A stretch of 64,000 nt of DNA from Ptychodera flava (lineage: Eukaryota; Hemichordata; Enteropneusta; Ptychoderidae): contig NW_027248277.1 in assembly GCF_041260155.1 (NCBI RefSeq), positions 3,694,501 to 3,758,500 on the forward strand. Direction: 5' to 3'. The notes beneath the pieces were generated by a model, which worked only from the letters and a program-made list of their open reading frames with translations, was not told the DNA's origin and made no database searches. Below are positions 22,970 through 35,318 of the stretch, piece by piece. Position 1 is the first letter of the stretch. Every line of letters begins with the position of its first letter. Position numbers and translations under genes: made by a program.

Positions 22970-23540
22970 TTTTTACGGGAGGGGGGGGGGTGGAATTTGA
23001 GCGACAAATGAAATTCTATCTCAAAGCACCAAGCAATGAGAATTGAATCAATCAAAAAACTCCTCCGTTTATTCACGTGTCAAACATGACTTCCATAAGG
23101 ACAACAGTGTATGGTGTAATTGTGACTATGACTTACTCTGTAATATTTATAATATTCAACATTTACATTTTAGTAGTGGTATTTTTGATTATGTATTCCT
23201 GAGTTGATGTTTTTTGTCACATTTTAATCCTACGGGTAGTGTATCTTTTTTCGTCTCAATTTACCTTTGTTAAGTGCCAGAAGAAGGGACCTCCCCAAAA
23301 AATCGATGTTAGAAAGAGAGGGTTCATTGATCGCATTTCTCACTTCTTGAATTCATTTAACATTACTAGTAATATTGATATCTTTGACGAGTCATTGCAA
23401 CTTTACAAAACATCTTGGCAGTTTTGTCTGAATTTGATGATTCTTTCGTATGTTTCTTGTATTTATCATACATGCTATGCCTGTATTGCCATTCTTCTAC
23501 TGTTAAGACGGTTCTGATATCAACCCTTTTTTTAACTAGT
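22970..23540 (+). mobile_element. 3' fragment of LINE B-type retrotransposon (unit 2)
   Basis: Copy of the 6,960-7,530 fragment, with a longer G run near 22,979-22,990. It carries the same AGAAGAAGGGACCTCCCC stretch and no catalytic motif. Confidence 0.55.
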
Positions 23541-23576
23541 GAAAATACGAATTAATCTCAAGCCCTTGCTAAATCA

Positions 23577-25560
23577 GTGTGCACGAAACACAAGTTATTT
23601 ACCAAAATGAAAAAGAACCCCAACAATGCTCGTTACAAAACAACTTATAAATCGTACAGAAATATCCTTAGCAGGCTTCTGAAGTCAGCAAAAAGAAGTT
23701 ACTATTCAAACAAATTACAGTCGGCCCAGGGAAATACAAATAAGACATGGCAAGTGATTAACGAAATTTCAAATAATTCGACAAATAACTATACCCCCCC
23801 CCCCCCCCGCAAAATATTTTCACAGGAAAACAAATAGTAACAGACAGCCTCGATATTGCAAACGAATTTAATATTTTTTTCTCTACTGTCGGTATTAACC
23901 TTGCCTCACAAATCACTCCTGCAGGTGACTTTACTAGCTACCTCCATGGAAACTATCAAAATTCTTTTTTCTTTCACCCTGTCACGGATCAAGATGTTTT
24001 TAATGTAATTAGGACCCTAGATCCACGTAAAGCTGTCGGTCCGGACAATAATCACCCACTGTTAATTATTCATGCTTCGCCTATTATATCCCACCCATTT
24101 GCCCACGTAATTAATTGTTCTTTGCAGCAAGGTATCCTTCCCAATGATTTAAAGTTAGCAAAAGTTGTTCCAATTTACAAGAAGGGCTCTCCTGAAAATG
24201 TAAGCAATTACAGACCCATCTCAATTCTCCCAACTTTCAGCAAAATTATCGAGTCAATTGTGAACAAACAAATTATCCGCTATCTTGAAGAAAAACACAT
24301 ACTTATTGAGACACAGTTTGGGTTCCGCAAACGTTATAACACGAAATTGGCCCTCATAGACTTAGTCACTGATATTAGCGACTGTCTAGATAAAGGTTCT
24401 CTCACCTTTGGAATATTCATCGATTTTAAAAAAGCCTTCGACACCATCAATCATGACATCTTGATTCATACACTGCGCCACTATGACATCAGAGGTGCAT
24501 CCATGGCCAAACCTAACATGTACGGACCTAACGTGTCTAAAATGTCTAACGTGCAGACTTTACTGTGTTCAGTCATGCACGTTTGCCTTACACGTTTGGG
24601 TTCTATAATGTACAATGGCATACAATTGCCCGTAGCACGTTAGCTTCAACAATGTGAAACGTGCATTTTTACCAACTACTGGCCATAGCTCCAGAGGTGT
24701 TCCATTACACTGGTTTAAGAATTACTTGACATCCCGTCAGCAATTTGTCAACATCAACAATGTTACATCTCTTACTCTCAGATCCAATGTGGCGTCCACA
24801 ACGTTCAATACTAGGTCCAGTTTTATTTTAATTTATATCAATGATATCGCTAATTCGTCTTATAGGTTCCAGTTTCGTCTCTTTGCAGACGACACCAATT
24901 TGTTCAAGTTTATTGATAGCAACCAAATTGACTTTATGCAAATAAATTCTGACTTCCATGAGGTTTGTAATTGGTGTCGGGCAAATAAACTTACAATAAA
25001 TATTGATAAAACAAACTATATGATTATTAAAACATCACGTAAACATGTTATTGCTAATGGGACCCCAGATATTGATGGCCATAAAATAGAAAGTGTTCCT
25101 TCTGCAACCTAGTATCTTGGAGTCACCCTTGATGAAAATATTACGTGGAAGGCGCACATCCAGAACGTTATCAAAATCATTGCCCCGAAGGTTGGTATAA
25201 TTTCACAACTTCGTCACTTTGTACCTAGAAATGTCCTCCTTCTGTTGTACAACTCGCTTATTCTGCCACACATCTCCTATTGTATTGAAATCTGGGGCAA
25301 TACTTTTACGACTTACCTTGAGCCATTGCATTTACTCCAAAAGAAAATTACTCGCCTGATCACCTTCTCTGATTACCGTGCCCACTCTGCCCTTTATTCA
25401 AACAGCTTTGTATTTTAGACATTTTTAAACTTTGTAAATTTCACACCTGCGTTTTTGTATTTGACTTGTTACATGACAACTATGCCCAAGACAAAGGTCG
25501 TTACGTCGACACAATTCCCCATGACTATCCTACCCGTTTTTCTATTCAAGACAAATTTAT
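23577..25560 (+). mobile_element. LINE retrotransposon A, 3'-deleted, unit 2
   Basis: Same insertion as 7,561-9,875. The RT core reads better here: 24,122-24,480 carries LAKVVPIYKKGS, NYRPISILPTFSKIIES, TQFGFRKRYNTK and DFKKAFDTINHD without a break. It is damaged by a C-run expansion at 23,795-23,809, a 194-bp insertion at 24,498, loss of the GVPQG box (ends shifted near 24,790) and a stop near 25,112. The 3' end is removed by the deletion joined at AAGACAA (about 25,550). It was copied as part of the segmental duplication, not inserted independently. Confidence 0.85.
24490..24699. mobile_element. 194-bp insertion in LINE with 8-bp direct repeats
   Basis: CAGAGGTG at 24,490-24,497 and 24,692-24,699 flanks a 194-bp insert that unit 1 lacks (it reads ATCAGAGGTGTTCC). 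The ends share an imperfect inverted ATGGCCA. The interior has repeats of ACGTG and CTAACGTG. An 8-bp target duplication suggests a hAT-like non-autonomous element. Confidence 0.8.
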
Positions 25561-27256
25561 GTCTAATTGAACTTGTACATAGTTATAATTGGCTAAAGTG
25601 TTGTCTTACGGCTAAATTCAGGCCCTGACACCTTTTGGACACCCCTAACAATAATAGTAAAGTCCGCTAGGTACTTCCGTGGCAGCATACTTGACAAGGT
25701 CCGTAATTTTACAAAATAAGTTGATAGTAAATACCTGTAGTCTAGTTGGATCCGAACTTAATTGCGAAACCGTGTGTAACTGTAGCCAAGCCTATTTGAA
25801 GACACATTTAGTCACTGGTGGCGCTTTAGATATCGTTGATCTCCTCACTTTGGATCAATACTCCGTCGGAAAACAACTCTGTGACATTTATGATATCGTG
25901 TGGTGAAATATGCATCCGGAAATTAGCATAATGGTTGATAAAGATTTATTTGATTAAAAAGAAAGAAGTATAAAGTTGCATAGAGTGCTCTGGGCGAAGC
26001 AAATCGACAAATTATTTTGACAATGATAATTATGTTGACACAAAGCACGACAAAGCAAATTGCAGGGATGCCATCATCTTGTGTTTGTGGCAAACTCTGA
26101 CTGTGGCAGGGACCAAGAATTTGGTTGAAGGGTGGATAAACATGTCATTATCGAAGAAGATACTGTTACAGAGGTTTGACTAAATTTTCAGCCGTATGTT
26201 TCGTTCTTAGATTTTTCATGAGAGGATTCGCCGGCACAAACCATGTATCTAGGCTAATCCCCTGAAGGCGGAAAATTTCCGCGTTACCGAATTAATGGTT
26301 TATGAAAATGATTATAAACCTACAGCACTTGTGCTGGGGAATCTTGACATGTTTCTGTTTATGCACAAAATGAAATTTGTTGAACGAGCTCGGTGGAGTA
26401 TAAATATGACATGTGTTTGTGGATTGTACACTTACTTTTCATACAAAATCGTAAACTACAAATATGTAGCCTTTGGTCATTTTTAATTTTGTTTGTTTCT
26501 GTGTATCATCTGCAGTTTCTGGTTTGAATCCCTGAACCATGGAGAAATTCCTAATATTTAGCTCATAAATATACCCTATATGAGTATAATCTGCATTGTT
26601 ATTGTTTAAATTTTGTATTCAGGTCCGGACTAGAATACATTTATCAACAATAACAATGGTCATTTCACATGTACAGACTGTGTTGGCAAGCTGGACACCG
26701 GGCATTGGTCATGATGATCGGATTATAGTAAAATTCTGTACAGTGCAGTGAAAAATTAGTCAACATTACAGCTAATGTCCCTTTCAATGAAAACAAAGTT
26801 TACAATGTATGATATCGGTGTTATTGTATCGATTGTCTATTTAAAACAGTAATCTTCTTTATGAAGTGTATCTAAAGCCTGGGATCTAAAATCTTTATAT
26901 CATTGACAAAACAATTTAAATAGTAATGCAGATACATATTATGTGTAGGAACTCATAATCTGCGACCCCTCCTTGGTTACGAAGTATGTTGTGTTTCCTC
27001 TGAAGTGTAGTGCACACCATAATAAAGTAGAGGTCAACAGTACCTAATCTTACACAAACTTGAATAAACAAACAAACAAACAAACAAACTGAACATGTCG
27101 ATAGCAGAAATCAAGTGTACTTATGGTACATACTAAATACAAATTGAGGAACCCTGGTGTTTCCCAAGAGAGACTGGAACATGGAAAGAGATTTTACTTC
27201 AGAAACAGATAAAGTTTGGTAGGACTAGTTTGACGTTTGATGTACATGACATAATT
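25561..27256. other. Unit 2 counterpart of 11,465-13,180, no gene recognised
   Basis: Directly joined to the truncated LINE at AAGACAA. Nearly identical to unit 1, including an (AAAC)n run near 27,068-27,088. No coding evidence beyond short frames shared through duplication. Confidence 0.5.
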
Positions 27257-28319
27257 AAATAAAAAATACCGTCAAGGACAGTATGCTCATATTTGGTTTG
27301 AATCGGTCCATCAAGAAATATTTAAACCAGAAAAAAAAGAACGACAAAAGTAAATAAGGTCTGAAACTTTAGGTACTGGAGGTCAACTTTAGGAACAGGC
27401 TTAGCAGAGGAATGTTCCAACACAGTCCTTCATGGTTTCAGCAGGTCTGCCAATATGTATCAGTTAATGAACAATGACAGGAAATGACTCAAGCTCAGTG
27501 GAGTAGCCTGTTTCAGTCACTGCCACCACTCCGACACATAATAGGTACACTGCATACAACTAGGTTAGAGATTACAAAATCTGTAACTCAGATGTGTGGG
27601 TTGTTTCGGTTAATGCCACCACTCCGGCACATTTGCAGGACTTTCCCTTTTTCTTACCTCATTTGCATATTTTTGACACTGATATGTTCAGTTGAACGTC
27701 ACATCTCGACCACTGGGTCTACATGTACACCAAATACTGTGATGGTAGGTGCGGCGGTTTGGGAGCTTTTGCCTGTGACGGATATACATCTGCAAATACA
27801 TAAATACATACATACATACATACATACATACATACATAGACAAACGGACACACAGACAGACAGCCACCACTGACTCACCATATCAGCACTGGGTCTACAT
27901 GTACACCAAATACTGTGATGGTAGGTGCGGCGGTTTGGGAGCTTTTGCCTGTGACGGATATACATCTGCAAATACATAAATACATACATACATACATACA
28001 TACATACATACAAAGACAAACGGACACACAGACAGACAGCCACCACTGACTCACCATATAAGCTCTTTTTAGTATTTATATACATACCAAATAGAGCTAA
28101 AACAGAAATAAAGAGATTACTTTCTATAACTATTGAATGTTTTATTTTCAAAATATATTTCATGTCAGATACATTGAAATCTTACGCTACGATAAAAAAC
28201 ACTAAATAACTAAAGAATAGAGTCACCAAGTAATTACAGGTTACACAGGGAAAATTGACTGCCATGCAAATTGGCATTTAGAAGACGAGTGGGTGCAGCA
28301 TTACCTTTAGACTGGGGAC
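27257..28319. repeat. Shared block with tandemly duplicated (CATA)n segment
   Basis: Matches 15,332-16,204, but the segment from CACTGGGTCTACATGTACAC to CTGACTCACCATAT (about 27,714-27,885) is repeated immediately (about 27,888-28,060), each copy with its own CATA tract and GGACACACAGACAGACAG tail. This is a recent tandem duplication specific to unit 2. Confidence 0.75.
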
Positions 28320-28815
28320 ACACTAAATGATGTATATAATGTCAATGAGATAAGACCAAGGCATTGTGAAATTAAACACTAAATGATGTATATAATGTCA
28401 ATAAGATAAGACCAAGGCATTGTGAAATTAAACACTAAATGATGTATATAATGTCAATGAGATAAGACCAAGACATTGTGAAATTAAACACTAAATGATG
28501 TATATAATGTCAATGAGATAAGACCAAGGCATTGTGAAATTAAACACTAAATGATGTATATAATGCCAATGAGATAAGACCAAGGCATTGTGAAATTAAA
28601 CACTAAATGATGTATATGTCAATGAGATAAGACAAAGGCATTGTGAAATTAAACACTAAATGATGTATATAATGTCAATGAGATAAGACCAAGGCATTGT
28701 GAAATTAAACACTAAATGATGTTCATAATGTCAATGAGATAAGACCAAGGCATTGTGAAATTAAACACTAAATGATGTATATAATGTCAATAAGATAAGA
28801 CCAAGGCATTGTGAA
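28320..28815. repeat. Minisatellite of 56-bp unit, unit 2, left part
   Basis: About 9 copies of the unit seen at 16,205-16,995. It is interrupted at GCATTGTGAA|ACAAGTC by the element at 28,816; the rest resumes at about 30,179. Confidence 0.95.
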
Positions 28816-30177
28816 ACAAGTCATCGTTGATGACACAGTCCCCACTTGTTAATGGGTACTTTGATTACATGTCCTCAGAGAGGATAGACTCCTCTTCTTT
28901 AATTAGGTCTGTGATAAAAATACTTTGATACAGATGGCGCTCAATGGCCAAGAATGAGTTCCATGGTGATAAAAACATAAAACCAATTTAGGCCAATATC
29001 CTAAAGAAAAATGAGTAGAGCCTGAGAGTATTATGGCTCTGTACATGAAAAGAATGTAGGAAAATGGCCGCAAGGCAGCCATATTGGATCGTATCACATA
29101 ACAAATTGACATGCATATGTGTGACATTAGTCAATCTCCTTGTATCAAATTTGAATAAAATCGGTAGAAACATGTTAAGTCATGGCTCTGTACATGAAAA
29201 CATCGTAATAAAATGGCTGCCTAGCGGCCATATTGGATCATATCACATAACAAATCGACGTACATAAGTATGACATGGGTCAATGTCCTTGTACCAACTT
29301 TGAATAAAATCGGTTGAGATATGCCTGAGTTATGCCTTTGTATATGAAAAAATCGTAACAAAATGGCCACACAGCAGCCATATTGGATCGTATCACAAAA
29401 CAAATTGACGTGCATATCTATGACATTGGTCAATGTCCTTGTACCAACTTTGAATAAAATTGGTTGAAACATGTCTGAGTTATGGCTCTGTATATGAAAA
29501 AATTGTAATAAAATGGGCGCCTGGCGGCCATATTGGATCGTATCACAAAACAAATTGACGTGCATATCTATGACATTGGTCAATGCCCTTGTACCAACTT
29601 TGAATGAAATCGGTTGAAACATGTCTGAGTTATGGCTCTGTACATGAAAAAATTGTAATAAAATGGCCGCCTGGCGGCCATATTGGATCGTATCACAAAA
29701 CAAATTGACGTGCATATCTATGACATTGGTCAATGTCCTTGTACCAACTTTGAATGAAATCGGTTGAAACATGTCTGAGTTATGGCTCTGTACATGAAAA
29801 AATTGTAATAAAATGGCCGCCTGGCGGCCATATTGGATCTTATCACAAAACAAATTGACGTGCATATGTATGACATTGGTCAATGTCCTTGTACCAACTT
29901 TGAATAAAATTGGTTGAAACATGTCTGAGTTATTGCTCTGTACATGAAAAAATGGTAATAAAATGGCCGCCTGACGGCCCTATTGGATCGTATCACAAAA
30001 CAAATCGACGTGCATCTGTATGACATATGAAGTAATCCTTGTACCAAGTTTGAATGAAATCGCTTCTTGCATCTCTGAGATATCTGCATGAACGGACGGA
30101 CGGATGCTCACACGCACGGACGCACGCACGGACATGACCAAACCTATAAGTCCCCCCGGACAGTGTCTGTTGGGACT
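28816..30177 (-). mobile_element. Tandem-repeat-bearing element (HINE/Helentron-like), copy 1
   Basis: One end is ACAAGTCATCGTTGATGACA, a hairpin. The other is the GC-rich ...CCCCCCGGACAGTGTCTGTTGGGACT end, preceded by a GGAC/GCAC microsatellite at 30,085-30,130. Between them lie seven ~150-bp repeats, each with GGCCATATTGGATCGTATCA. The second copy at 52,476-54,196, in the opposite orientation, has the same ends. The layout (terminal hairpins, a microsatellite, a ~150-bp repeat core, no ORF, insertion in a T run with little or no target duplication) resembles Helentron-associated elements known from bivalves and insects. The assignment is by structure only. Confidence 0.65.
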
Positions 30178-30178
30178 A

Positions 30179-30250
30179 ATTAAACACTAAATGACGTATA
30201 TAATGTCAATGAGATAAGACCAAGGCATTGGGAAATTAAAATATAAATCA
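30179..30250. repeat. Minisatellite of 56-bp unit, unit 2, right remnant
   Basis: A single final copy (TAAACACTAAATGACGTATA) after the inserted element, followed by the same AATATAAATCAAAGGTACTG flank as in unit 1 (16,992). Confidence 0.9.
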
Positions 30251-30968
30251 AAGGTACTGCCTGATATTTCTTTTCTGAAACAATATACATTTAGAAGTCT
30301 ATGTAGTCAGTCAAAACTAACCAAATGTTTTGTCAAAATAGTGTTCCTTGTCATTTAATGACAATTGTTGATCACTGTACATGAATACTTCTGCAAAATT
30401 TGATTATAATGGGTTGGAATAGTATGTAAGGCCCAAGAAGCCTGTAAGAAAGACCACAACAAAAATCATGGCTACAAAATATATAAAGGATATGGTTATA
30501 CAATATACGCACTTCAGTTTCTGTGAGAAATATTTTAGTATTCACAGTATTGAAATACCTTTCCAAATTTAATATCCAATTACCAATTGCTACCAATTGC
30601 ACCGTTGGACAATTGTAGCAGTTCACGCTTGAAGGCATCAATAATGAGGAGATAATTAGAAATTGTCAACAGTGAAATGTCATGTGACAGAATTAACATA
30701 GAATGCGCCTCGGGGATAGATATTTAATTCAAACTCTCATTTCTTTACAATTCTTTCCCAGTCTACCACTCGTTGCAGATCATTATAAAGATCTCGGGGC
30801 AAGAAACATTTTCACAGCTTTTCTTTCTCAAAAATGGGAAAATTCTTTTTCCCTTTAGAGTTAAAATAAAGGTGGGGCAATTCAGAATTACAAATAAATT
30901 GTTTTCAATGACAACTGCGAACATTTTACGTTTGATTGAGTGTGAGCAGGCAACAAACATTTCTGGGT

Positions 30969-32196
30969 CTACCTGTTGTGTATTCTGGTGTGTTTAAATA
31001 GATTTTCCCTCAGTTTACATCGATATCCACATACATCACATTGCCAGGGTTTTTCATCACTGTGTACAGACTTAACATGTGAAGTTAGTGTACTTTTTAG
31101 CCTAAAAACACGTGGGCAAAGATCGCATTTGAGTGTTGGTTCACTATGAGTTAAGGCATGCAATCGTAAATTAGTACTCCTCTTAAACCGGCGTCCACAA
31201 ATATCACACAGATATTCAGGCTTAATGCAGTCCCTGATACAATGGTTGCGATATTCAGATCTGACATGGAAAACTTTCTTGCATATTTTACAAGTGTATT
31301 TCCTGGAAAGTTCACCATGGATTTCTAAATGGGTTTTCAAATCTGTCTTACTATAAAATTTCTTGTCGCAATAGGAACATCTAAATTTGTGTTCTAAGTG
31401 AACAATCTTCAAATGGTTTAACATATGTGTACGAGTATCAAACGTTTCACCACACTCTGTACAGACAGCTGAAACTTTACTGTGTGAATGCTTTTCATGA
31501 GTTCTTTTGATCCCTTGTCTTGTAAACCTCAGGTCACAATAGCTACATTTGAACTTTCTTTCAATGTGGGTGTTTTTATGATTATTTAACGCAATGCGAT
31601 TGGAAAAGACATGCTTGCACACGTCACATTCAAATGCACCATTTGAGTGTTTAAGGAATTTGTGACTAGATCTTGATGAGCAACTTAAGAATATTCGATC
31701 ACAATACCTGCAAGGAAACACTGGTATCTGCTCTGCATGAGAATCAACCATGTGATTTTGCCAATCCTTCAGTAGAAAGTCTATTCCACAATACTTACAT
31801 TTCTGTCTGGCACAAATGCCCAATGACAGATGTAAACTCAACCCTTCCTGTTGTTTATAACCCTTACCACATTTCTCACAAATGTGAGATTTATCACCAA
31901 TCATGGCTTTTCGTATTCTCTCTTTGTGGCTTTCTAACTCTTTGTCTGTCATTGGGGACTTTTGGCGCGCTCATATTTCTTTCTCACACGCTTAGGTTTT
32001 TCAATTCCATTCTTTGAGGACCCATTGCAACTTGTGGCCAAAGTATTCATTTGATTAGTGTCATCACTTATGGAGTTGTCGTCATCACTCGTTTCATCAT
32101 TTCCTGTGTCTCTGTTTCCGTGGTAACTAGATTCTAAGTTTGACGTTGATGCATCGGGAGAGCAGCTTTCATTCTCGCCACCATTCTGAAAAGCAG
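30969..32196 (-). CDS. Last exon of C2H2 zinc-finger gene, copy C (frameshift near start)
   Basis: Acceptor TTTTCTCTCAG with exon start at 32,196. All eleven fingers are intact from Met 31,952, and the last one ends LFKHTRIHNR with stop at 30,969, so this copy shows the ancestral C-terminus. However, the T run before GGCGCGC has four T here and five in copies A and B (about 31,969-31,972), a 1-base deletion that separates the acidic N-terminal part of the exon from the fingers. Translation from the internal Met would give a fingers-only protein of 327 residues. Fingers are C2H2 or C2HC, with irregular linkers and probable DNA binding. Confidence 0.8.
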
Positions 32197-32559
32197 CTGA
32201 GAGAAAATCACAGAGAATGAATGGTTAATGCACAACTGGTATGAAAATATGCCGTCTACTCATAGCAAAATGACAGTTTTGTATTTCTCAATTCCAGTAT
32301 TATTAAAGTAGTTCATCCCAATGTATGACATATTATAGCATATATGGACATAACAGATGTTGGTAGAAGATCATTTTAGCCTTGTTTACAGACAGAACAA
32401 ATGAAGAAAAACAAAAGGATTGAAAGTATTAACAATTTGTTTATGCCTTGCCTTATCAATGTGCAACATCTCAAAGGCTTTCAGCTTATTAATAAATCTC
32501 TTGAAGATAGACAACTGTCTACACAATAACCTTAGCCTAAGACTTTTTAAGTAACAGTG

Positions 32560-33420
32560 AATAATTACAATCTGCCAATCAGCTATATCCAGAATTATAT
32601 TGACATTAATAAATATCTACTAAATAACCAATGGCCTTATAACAATAGCTTTACACTAAGACTTTTTAAGTAGCAGTGAATAATTACAATCTGCCAATCA
32701 GCTATATCCAGAATTATATTGACATTATTAATAAATATCTACTAAATAACCAATGGCCTTATAACAATAGCTTTACACTAAGACTTTAGTAGCAGTGAAT
32801 AATTACAATCTGTCAATCAGCTATATCCAGAATTATATTGACATTAATAAATATCTACTAAATAACCAATGGCCTTATAACAATAGCTTTACACTAAGAC
32901 TTTTTAAGTAGCAGTGAATAATTACAATCTGCCAATCAGCTATATCCAGAATTATATTGACATAAATAAATATATCTACTAAATAACCAATGGCCTTATA
33001 ACAATAGCTTTACACTAAGACTTTTTAAGTAGAAGTAAATAATTACAATCTGCCAATCAGCTATATCCAGAATTATATTGACATTAATAAATATCTACTA
33101 AATAAATATCTACTAAATAACCAATGGCCTTATAACAATAGCTTTACACTAAGACTTTAGTAGCAGTGAATAATTACAATCTGCCAATCAGCTATATCCA
33201 GAATTATATTGACATTAATAAATATCTACCAAATAACCAATGGCCTTATAACAATAGCTTTACACTAAGACTTTTTAAGTAGCAGTGAATAATTACAATC
33301 TGCCAATCAGCTATATCCAGAATTATATTGACATAAATAAATATATCTACTAAATAACCAATGGCCTTATAACAATAGCTTTACACTAAGACTTTTTAAG
33401 TAGAAGTAAATAATTACGAT
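32560..33420. repeat. Minisatellite of ~118-bp unit, unit 3 (about 7 copies)
   Basis: The longest of the three intronic arrays. One copy carries an internal duplication of AAATATCTACTAAAT (about 33,090-33,117). Homogeneity within the array is higher than between arrays of different units, consistent with array-specific expansion. Confidence 0.9.
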
Positions 33421-33731
33421 AGCTATGTCCTTCCAAACTGCTGCACATTGTTCCATATAAGATGACGAGCTTAAGATAGTTATAGTGAGGTGCAAACCTC
33501 TGCATATCTCATTGTGAGTTGATATAACGATTGCCAAATAAAGATGAACACTGCTGTTATAAGTGGTTGGATTGAAAAAAGTATTGTAATTTCCATCATT
33601 TCACACAAAACCTGAAAAGATGCCAATTAACTCAATAAAACACTTTGCTTGGCTCTAAGCTGTGGTTTTCAGCTGTGCAATTGCGATGTGCACGAAATTC
33701 CATGATGGATGGAAATGATAAATAAACTAAC

Positions 33732-34353
33732 CTATAGGACTATTTTGTTGACAGCTCTCCTGACTTTTCAACTTTCCCAAAAACTCTGCCCCTTCCAACT
33801 CCATCTGGTTTTGCAGAGTTTCTTCACATGATCCAATTTCTGTATAGGTTTGGTCAGTATCTGGATCACAAGTTTTTCTGTCATTGTTTAGTCCATTTAT
33901 ATCTTCTATGCCATCATTCCATTTAGCTACTTGTGTATCCATGTTTGATTGTTGTCGATTGATATTGATACCTTCTTCCACCATGACACTGTCTCCTGAT
34001 TGGCTATTATTGTCAGCCATATTGACATCATTTTGCGAATCGATAGTTTCCCTTGTGATGTTGGTGAAGGAATTCTGCTTCAAAAGTACACCTTCATTCT
34101 TTATAAAAATGTCTCGATTTCTATTGTCCCTGTTATAAGTATCCGTCGACGGTTCAACTATCGTATGTGTACCACTACTTTTAAAAGTAGCTGTGTGACA
34201 CAGTCCGACATTCACATCACATGGTTTTACTTTCAGTCCGGTTGTGAGAAATTCTCTGACAAAGTCTTGACTTCCAATATACTGAGATGACAGCCCATCT
34301 TCAGAGACAATGACAAAGACTTTGCAAGCAAACTTATCCAGTAAATCTTTACA
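33732..34353 (-). CDS. Middle exon of zinc-finger gene, copy C (intact)
   Basis: The only one of the three middle exons with an open frame throughout. It begins CKDLLDKFACKVFVIVSEDG (acceptor at 34,355-34,354), continues LSSQYIGSQDFVREFLTTGL, then a polar low-complexity region rich in Asn, Asp, Thr and Gln ending QQNSPI at donor ATAG|GTTAGT (exon end 33,732). The leaving phase fits the zinc-finger exon at 32,196. I do not recognise the N-terminal part; it could be a compact folded segment of ~70 residues. Confidence 0.6.
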
Positions 34354-35318
34354 CTAAAGAAGAAAACGACGGTAGAAAAGATTGGATGGTTGATTCGAAG
34401 AGAATACCGGTAGTTGTGGTATAAATGTACACATCATTGTCCAATGCAAGTTTGAAGCTGTATCAATATAATTCTCTACTCTTTGATTTTAGAAATCTTT
34501 ATATATTATGTGCATTGTCATTGGGATGACGTCTAGGAAGTTTCAAGAAATTCACATATTGACTGTGACAGTTAAAAAACAGAGATTGGACAGTCGGTAG
34601 ACATTGATGCTGAAATGTACAGGGCCTCAAACTTACTAGTACCCTACGTACAATGTCACGCATGGCTTAATGATTAATCCTACGGAAATATTTTTAAATA
34701 ATGGTCGAAAGTGTTTGTACTGAGACAAGTTCAATGAAGCCTAAGTCGAACTACGTACATGGGTAATGAATCTTACGTTCTATCTGGTGGATTTTTTCCG
34801 TATATATATTTTAAAATTTTCTCAAAATCACCCAACAATTAATTTAACCCTAAAATTCGACATTATTCGAAATCAGAAATCATGATCAAATGATTCTGTT
34901 TCAACATGGCTTTTTTTTAGTCAGCGCAGTTAGGGGTATGGATGGCAGTCCCTCAGACCACTCCGCCGCTAAAATATAATGGTACAGTGCGCGGGATAGC
35001 TCTGTGGCACCCAGCTATGTGTCAGTGGTTGTGGAGCTTTTAGACGGAATTGTCCCTTCACAGTGCTGAAGTTGAAAAATCTGCTCGGAGTAATTTGCAT
35101 TGGAATGCGCATCTTGATGGTGAAACAAATACATTATACAGATATGCGATAGCGTACTCGACCCCCCGGACTCGACCTTTTCGTCGTGGAGCCTGGAACC
35201 ATCCTCGTGTCATGTAAAACAAACTTCAATATTTACTAAAACCAAAAGTTTGCAATGTCCTTAAGGAACACTTAATAGCACAAGGGCAGTGATCGAAGTG
35301 TGCACTTTATAATAGCTG

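Larger units (their letters stand above)
17237..30480. repeat. Segmental duplication unit 2
   Basis: Second tandem unit, in the same order as unit 1 but about 4 kb shorter. Two blocks of ~2.1 kb are missing at short microhomologies (around 25,550 and 27,257). It gained a 100-bp inverted-repeat element (22,076), a 194-bp insertion in its LINE (24,498) and a 1.36-kb tandem-repeat element inside its end minisatellite (28,816-30,177). A tRNA-like segment at about 21,990-22,055 is retained here but deleted in units 1 and 3. Confidence 0.85.

Noticed and set aside
29221..29922. 233-codon minus-strand frame with repeated LFCDTIQYGRQAAILLQFFH-like units
   Set aside because: Produced by the 150-bp tandem repeat, whose period is a multiple of three. 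The peptide is a by-product of the mobile element.
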